A stretch of DNA of 36,059 nucleotides from JAJYZP01 sp049964535 (GTDB lineage Bacteria; Actinomycetota; Acidimicrobiia; Acidimicrobiales; Acidimicrobiaceae): NCBI GenBank assembly GCA_049964535.1, contig JBMFXG010000005.1, positions 1-36,059 on the forward strand. The letters run 5' to 3'. A program made the translations under genes and the position numbers. A model generated the notes under the pieces. It was not told the DNA's origin. It made no database searches and worked only from the letters and a program-made list of their open reading frames with translations. The stretch's first letter is position 1, and each line of letters starts with the position of its first letter. Shown here one piece after another: positions 32,121-36,059 of this stretch.

Positions 32121-33353
32121 TCAAGCCCCAAGTACCTCGTCGAGCGGATACTGCGAAAGTCGTACGGCTCCGTCGGCGGTGATCAGGTACTCATCCTCCA
32201 ACTTCACACCGTCCTGCAGTCCTGGAATACCAGCGTAGCACTCGACGCACAACACCATATTCGGTACGAGCTCCTCGTCGGGTGTATCGCCATCGATGTC
32301 AGCGAGTCCGATATAGGGGCTCTCGTCTTCCATGCCTAGACCGTGGACCACCGATGAGTAGGCCTGCTCCCTGTACTGCTCGGGTGGGAGTGTCACACTT
32401 CTCAACAGCTCCCGATAGCCGATTCCGGGTCGAAGCAGCGATGCTACACCTGTGATGAAGTCCCGAGCGACGTGATAGGCCTCGCGCTGTTGTGCCGTTG
32501 GTTGTCGGCCACACAAGAAGGTGCGCGAGACGTCGCAGGCGTATCCTTCGGGACCGATCATATCTGTGTCGACTGCCACAAGGTCGCCTGGGCGAACCAG
32601 CTTGCTCGATGCCTCCTGAAACCAAGGGTTCGTGCGACTACCCGAAGCAACAAGACGTGTTGAACAGTACTCTCCTCCGAGTCTGAGCATCTCCCCCCAC
32701 ATCACTGCAAGGAGCTCGTTTTCGGAGATGCCGGGTCGGATTGCCGTCTCGAGTTGATAGAGGGCGGCTTCACCCACTGCTACCGACTGCTTGAGCACTT
32801 CAAGTTCATCCCAGGTCTTGACCATCCTCGCTGCTTGGACCGCCTCGTCAGCGTCACAGATCTCGATACCGGCCGACGTCAAGGCAAAGAAGCCGAATGC
32901 GTCGAGTCGGTCAACGCCGACTCGTTCGCCTGTGAGTCCACGTTCCTTGATAGCGGCAGAGAGGTCATCGACGGCATCTCGTACTACGTCTTGCGCAGCT
33001 CGACCAGAGAAGCGATACTGCCAGTGACGAGCAGGTCGAACGTCGTTCCAAAAGACGTTACTTCGGTAGAGAGCCTCGGGATAGCCGTACACGACGGGAT
33101 CGCCCGTGACCGGTATCATGACATAGCTAGAGAGATGTGATGCGTTCCACAGCGAAGATACGGCTAACCCCGTTGCGTAACGTACGTTGACCAGATCGGT
33201 GAGCACGAGCACTCCGATATCCCGCTTCCGCATCTCTGCCTGAAGTCGGCCGTAACGCTCGTACCGCATTCGTTCGAGATCGACGCCTCGAAACTGCTGT
33301 GTTGACTCTTGGCCGAGGGCTGAACGGTCAACAGGTATTTTCGCTTCATTCAT
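32121..33353 (-). CDS. M24-fold enzyme closely resembling DMSP lyase DddP
   Basis: This 410-residue protein has a creatinase-like N-terminal domain (about 30-185) and a pita-bread metal domain. Candidate metal ligands are D262, D264, D274, H337, E371 and E386, in VDTDMIG, YACDVSR, VVHGLG, CVECYAG and KLEDEYL. The DTDxIG spacing differs from ordinary Xaa-Pro peptidases and matches DddP, as do GGEYCSTRL followed by RTNPWFQE. Tyr332 and Asp343 fall where DddP places its substrate-site Tyr and catalytic Asp (Y366 and D377, as I recall). DddP cleaves dimethylsulfoniopropionate to DMS and acrylate. ATG 33353 has AAGGA 9 nt upstream. An Xaa-Pro peptidase-like enzyme with another substrate is the alternative. 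No signal peptide is seen, so it acts in the cytoplasm. Confidence 0.85.
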   Translation of the reverse strand: MNEAKIPVDRSALGQESTQQFRGVDLERMRYERYGRLQAEMRKRDIGVLVLTDLVNVRYATGLAVSSLWNASHLSSYVMIPVTGDPVVYGYPEALYRSNVFWNDVRPARHWQYRFSGRAAQDVVRDAVDDLSAAIKERGLTGERVGVDRLDAFGFFALTSAGIEICDADEAVQAARMVKTWDELEVLKQSVAVGEAALYQLETAIRPGISENELLAVMWGEMLRLGGEYCSTRLVASGSRTNPWFQEASSKLVRPGDLVAVDTDMIGPEGYACDVSRTFLCGRQPTAQQREAYHVARDFITGVASLLRPGIGYRELLRSVTLPPEQYREQAYSSVVHGLGMEDESPYIGLADIDGDTPDEELVPNMVLCVECYAGIPGLQDGVKLEDEYLITADGAVRLSQYPLDEVLGA

Positions 33354-33431
33354 CGGTTTTTATCCTTCTTTCGCGCTGTTCATAACCGATCACTCTCGGC
33401 ACACTGTCATCGTACTCCACGGGGTCTGCTA

Positions 33432-34346
33432 CTACTTTTTGGAGGCGGCAAGCTCCATAAGCCCTGGTGCGAGGTCACGCCAGGCGGCCCGTGGTACGTC
33501 GCGCCGACCCTCGGCCAGCATCTGTACGCAGACGTGATCCGCACCGGCGTCAAAGTGGGCCCTAACGCGAGCGAGGACCTTCTCTTCGTCTCCCCATGCG
33601 ACAACGGTATCGATCAGCCGATCGCTTCCACCATCACGGAAGTCGTCGTCTCCAAAGCCCATTCGGCGAAAGTTATTTTGATAGTTTGGCAGACCGATAT
33701 AGATGGCCGTGTGTGCGCGTCCGATCTCTCGAGCACGGATCGGGTCCTCCTCAAGTAGCACGGCCTGCTCGACACAGAGGGTGCCATGATCCCCCATGAC
33801 TTGGCGAGCTTCGACTGTGTGTTCTGGTGGAACGAAGTAGGTCAGAATGCCGTCGGTCAACTCCGTGGCTAGAGCGATCATCTTTGGTCCGAGCGCCGCT
33901 AGGACGATTCGAGCTGGCCCTTGGGGCCGGTGCGCAGTAAAAGGCGACTTCGCCATTGCCTCAAGGTAACGGCGCATCGCAACCAGTGGCGTTTCGTAGG
34001 AGTGACCGCGTAGGTCTTCGACGAGGCTGCGGTGGCTCACACCGAGGCCAACGACGACGCGATCGGGGAAGGCCTCGGTCAAGCTTTTCGCTGCTGCAGT
34101 CATCGATACAGCATCGCGAGCCCAGATATTGGCAATTCCTGTGGCACCAACGAGTCGCTCCGTCCTACTCAGGAGGAGCCCAAGATGAACAAAGACCTCT
34201 CGGCCTGCGACCTCTGGTAGCCAGATCGCCCCGTAGCCCAACTGCTCTAGCTCGACAGCGAGCTCTTGGGCCTCGGCCGTCGGCACAAAGTCGAGTGCGG
34301 CGGTCCAGATTCCGATCCTCGGTAGCGTCATTACTTCATTAACCAT
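33432..34346 (-). CDS. Luciferase-like (LLM) F420-type oxidoreductase
   Basis: This 304-residue TIM-barrel protein belongs to the bacterial luciferase-like superfamily, most like the actinobacterial F420-dependent group (TIGR03620-like). Visible elements are the N-terminal strand RIGIWTAALD, LEQLGYGAIWLPE, TGIANIWARDAV, GLGVSHRSLVEDLRG, a variable region, and C-terminal AGADHVCVQML. Members use F420 or reduced flavin to oxidise or reduce small organic substrates, and some are monooxygenases of sulfur compounds. The ATG at 34346 has GGAGG 9 nt upstream. It lies between the binding-protein gene and the DddP-like gene, so it probably acts on the imported compound or its product. Which cofactor it uses cannot be decided from the sequence. 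Confidence 0.87.
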   Translation of the reverse strand: MVNEVMTLPRIGIWTAALDFVPTAEAQELAVELEQLGYGAIWLPEVAGREVFVHLGLLLSRTERLVGATGIANIWARDAVSMTAAAKSLTEAFPDRVVVGLGVSHRSLVEDLRGHSYETPLVAMRRYLEAMAKSPFTAHRPQGPARIVLAALGPKMIALATELTDGILTYFVPPEHTVEARQVMGDHGTLCVEQAVLLEEDPIRAREIGRAHTAIYIGLPNYQNNFRRMGFGDDDFRDGGSDRLIDTVVAWGDEEKVLARVRAHFDAGADHVCVQMLAEGRRDVPRAAWRDLAPGLMELAASKK

Positions 34347-34410
34347 GACATCGTTCCTCCGTCACGTAGTATCCTCATGCACTCATTCCTGTCACGTGCT
34401 GCTCGCAGCT

Positions 34411-34444
34411 CTCCAAGGTCGCTGAAAGTTTGTCGACCTTGGAG
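34411..34444 (-). other. Perfect 11-bp stem-loop between binding-protein and LLM genes
   Basis: CTCCAAGGTCG (34411-34421) and CGACCTTGGAG (34434-34444) pair perfectly around a 12-nt loop, 38 nt past the stop codon of the solute-binding-protein gene. No U-run follows. It sits where transport operons often carry a stem-loop that protects the binding-protein mRNA from 3' decay or partly terminates transcription, giving more binding protein than permease. Confidence 0.7.
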
Positions 34445-34482
34445 ATGTACCTCGACGCATAGCTGCGCGGAGGGTGCTCGGC

Positions 34483-36051
34483 CTACTTCGTCCAGAAGAT
34501 CCGTTCGAAGTCAAAGTTGTTCAATGGAATTCCGAGTACGGAAGCTTCGAAACCCTTGAGCTTGGAGTTGAATGCATCATTGATGTTCGTAAAGGTTGGG
34601 ATGATGTATCCGCCTTCGTTGAAGTCGATGTGCATCATCTCTTGCGCGATACTCTTCCGCTTGGCCGAGTCGACCTCAGCGTTCGCTTGCTGATAGAGAG
34701 CGTTGTAGTGGGCGTTTGACCAGTGAGTCTCGTTGAAGGGAGCGTTCTTGGCCAGGGATGCCGCTACCTGAGCGAGATACGGAGTGTACGCGTAGTAGTC
34801 CTGAGAGAAGGTCCAAGAGAGATAGTTTGGTCCGAAGAACGTGGTCGAGTTGACATCGTTTAGCGAGACCTTAATACCCGCAGCTGCGACCTGTTGCGCT
34901 AGGACCTCGGCCATCTGTACCGTTGCAAGTGCAATCGGTGAGGTCACGAGCTGAACCGATAGGTCGGGATAGCCTGCCAGCTTTAGAAGGTGCTTCGCCT
35001 GCGCAATGTCTTGGACTCGATGTAGCGAGTGGTCGTAGTAGGGGTCGAAGGGGGACGAGACGTCCGCTCCTACAAAGCCGTACCCTCCGAGAGCACTATT
35101 TATGAGCTCCGGACGATTGACGGCAAGGCGCATGGCCTGACGTACTCGGACGTCAGAGAAGGGTGCTTGATCGACTCGCATGGTGAACGGTTGAAAAGCA
35201 CCGGATTGACTCGACAGTGTCGAAATACCGGCGGTCGACTTGAGGCTGTTGTAACTCTGAGCGCCTATTCCTCCAATGGCGTCTAGCTCTCCAGCTTGGA
35301 GAGCGTTCAGCATCGATGCCTCGTCGGCGAAGTCGATGATGACTACCTCGTCGAGGTAGGGAAGACCCGGCTTCCAAAAGTTCTCGTTTCGCACGAAAGT
35401 GCTCTGTTGGCCCGGCGTGAAGCTCTTGTACTTGTACGGGCCTGTTCCGTTTGGAACGGACGGATTGTACCCAACTGGGACGATGTATTGGAAGTAGAAG
35501 TATGACATCTGGTCTATCAGGGTCGCATATGGCTGTGTATATGGGATCTTGACGGTGAGGTTATCGATTTTTTTGAGACCCGCTAGGTCGACTGGCCCCA
35601 ACGAGGAAGCACCAGGCAAGGGGCTCTTTGGATTCAAGATGCGTTGGAAGGAGAAGATCACGTCGTCTGCGGTGAGCGGCTTGCCGTCATGGAAGGTGAT
35701 ACCAGGGCGTAGACGTACGGTCCAGTTCATTGCAGTTGAGTCTGGTGTGATCGACTCGGCCAACTCATACACTGGATTTCCCTTGGAGTCGTAAGAGATG
35801 AGCGCCTGGTAGAGCTGTCCAATACGAGCACCATCGATTGTGGTGTAGCCGTTTTGCGCGTCCAAAGTATCTGCAGATCCGCCACCGGTAGCACCGACTT
35901 TGAGCGTCCCCCCGCGTCGTGGCTTTAGAGCCGTGAGCGCAGAGGCGCTGGACGTTGCTGAGCTACTCGACCCGCAGGCTTCGAGGATTGAACCGCTAAC
36001 GACGAGCGCAGCGACGCCACCCAGCCCACGAAGAAAGTTGCGTCGACTCAC
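34483..36051 (-). CDS. Tat-exported peptide-type ABC solute-binding lipoprotein (DppA/OppA-like)
   Basis: This 522-residue protein is a family 5 extracellular solute-binding protein. The N-terminus has a twin-arginine motif SRRNFLRG, a hydrophobic segment (AALVVSGSIL) and a lipobox-like EAC at about 24-26, so it is probably folded in the cytoplasm, exported by Tat and lipidated. The mature part has family landmarks such as VRLRPGITFHDGKPLTADDV and PFSDVRVRQAMRLAVNR. It would capture the substrate and deliver it to the DppB/C-like permeases encoded further along the same operon. The GTG at 36051 fits the Tat motif but the frame stays open to the window edge, so an earlier start is possible. 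Family 5 proteins bind peptides, nickel, sugars and other compounds, so the ligand is not known. Confidence 0.92.
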   Translation of the reverse strand: MSRRNFLRGLGGVAALVVSGSILEACGSSSSATSSASALTALKPRRGGTLKVGATGGGSADTLDAQNGYTTIDGARIGQLYQALISYDSKGNPVYELAESITPDSTAMNWTVRLRPGITFHDGKPLTADDVIFSFQRILNPKSPLPGASSLGPVDLAGLKKIDNLTVKIPYTQPYATLIDQMSYFYFQYIVPVGYNPSVPNGTGPYKYKSFTPGQQSTFVRNENFWKPGLPYLDEVVIIDFADEASMLNALQAGELDAIGGIGAQSYNSLKSTAGISTLSSQSGAFQPFTMRVDQAPFSDVRVRQAMRLAVNRPELINSALGGYGFVGADVSSPFDPYYDHSLHRVQDIAQAKHLLKLAGYPDLSVQLVTSPIALATVQMAEVLAQQVAAAGIKVSLNDVNSTTFFGPNYLSWTFSQDYYAYTPYLAQVAASLAKNAPFNETHWSNAHYNALYQQANAEVDSAKRKSIAQEMMHIDFNEGGYIIPTFTNINDAFNSKLKGFEASVLGIPLNNFDFERIFWTK

Positions 36052-36059
36052 GTCACGAC

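Overview
The window looks like a chromosomal segment of a mid-GC actinobacterium, most likely from the Acidimicrobiia or a close relative. The evidence is a 32-residue bS22-type ribosomal peptide, a DUF4232 lipoprotein, an F420-type luciferase-like oxidoreductase, frequent GTG/TTG starts, and several genes whose start codon follows a TANNNT -10 box by only 6-7 nt, which suggests leaderless mRNAs. The lineage is inferred from gene content and is not proven. About two dozen genes are convincing. They are separated by six gene-poor stretches of 0.5-1.4 kb, so coding density is low for a bacterium.

Layout. 1-1195: the N-terminal part of a DHA2-type MFS exporter, bS22, and tRNA-Gln(UUG). 1196-4050: a tRNA-flanked, island-like segment. 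The 3' 48 nt of tRNA-Gln are imperfectly repeated at 4003-4050, and the only convincing gene between is a NYN-domain (LabA-like) nuclease. 4296-5543: a lone kynureninase. 6430-10049: a DUF4232 lipoprotein, an MMPL exporter and a divergent MarR regulator. 11085-15650: a leftward block with a pyridine-nucleotide disulfide oxidoreductase, a radical SAM protein, a CDP-alcohol phosphatidyltransferase and a SAM methyltransferase. The last three are tightly coupled and look like an uncharacterised phospholipid or lipid-modifying pathway. The oxidoreductase is preceded by a perfect 9-6-9 inverted repeat and a five-copy heptamer array.

16034-18261: three rightward genes, two with YbjQ/UPF0145-like domains and one unknown. 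18386-19021: a DEDDh exonuclease. 19576-24860: divergent valS and cysS, whose -10 boxes overlap on opposite strands, with an acyl-CoA dehydrogenase behind cysS. 25000-25424 is an apparently perfect 425-bp copy of the cysS 3' end plus the dehydrogenase 5' end, lying just downstream as broken gene pieces.

26412-36051: a leftward seven-gene operon encoding a Tat-exported peptide-type solute-binding lipoprotein, a luciferase-like oxidoreductase, an M24-fold enzyme, an acyl-CoA ligase, two Dpp/Opp-type permeases and a fused double ATPase. The M24 enzyme resembles the DMSP lyase DddP more than a peptidase: it has the DTDxIG metal motif and the Tyr, His and Asp equivalent to DddP's catalytic residues. 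The operon therefore reads as an uptake-and-catabolism cassette, possibly for DMSP or a related compound, in which the lyase or hydrolase product is activated to a CoA thioester. This is the most interesting system in the window, together with the radical SAM lipid-like operon.
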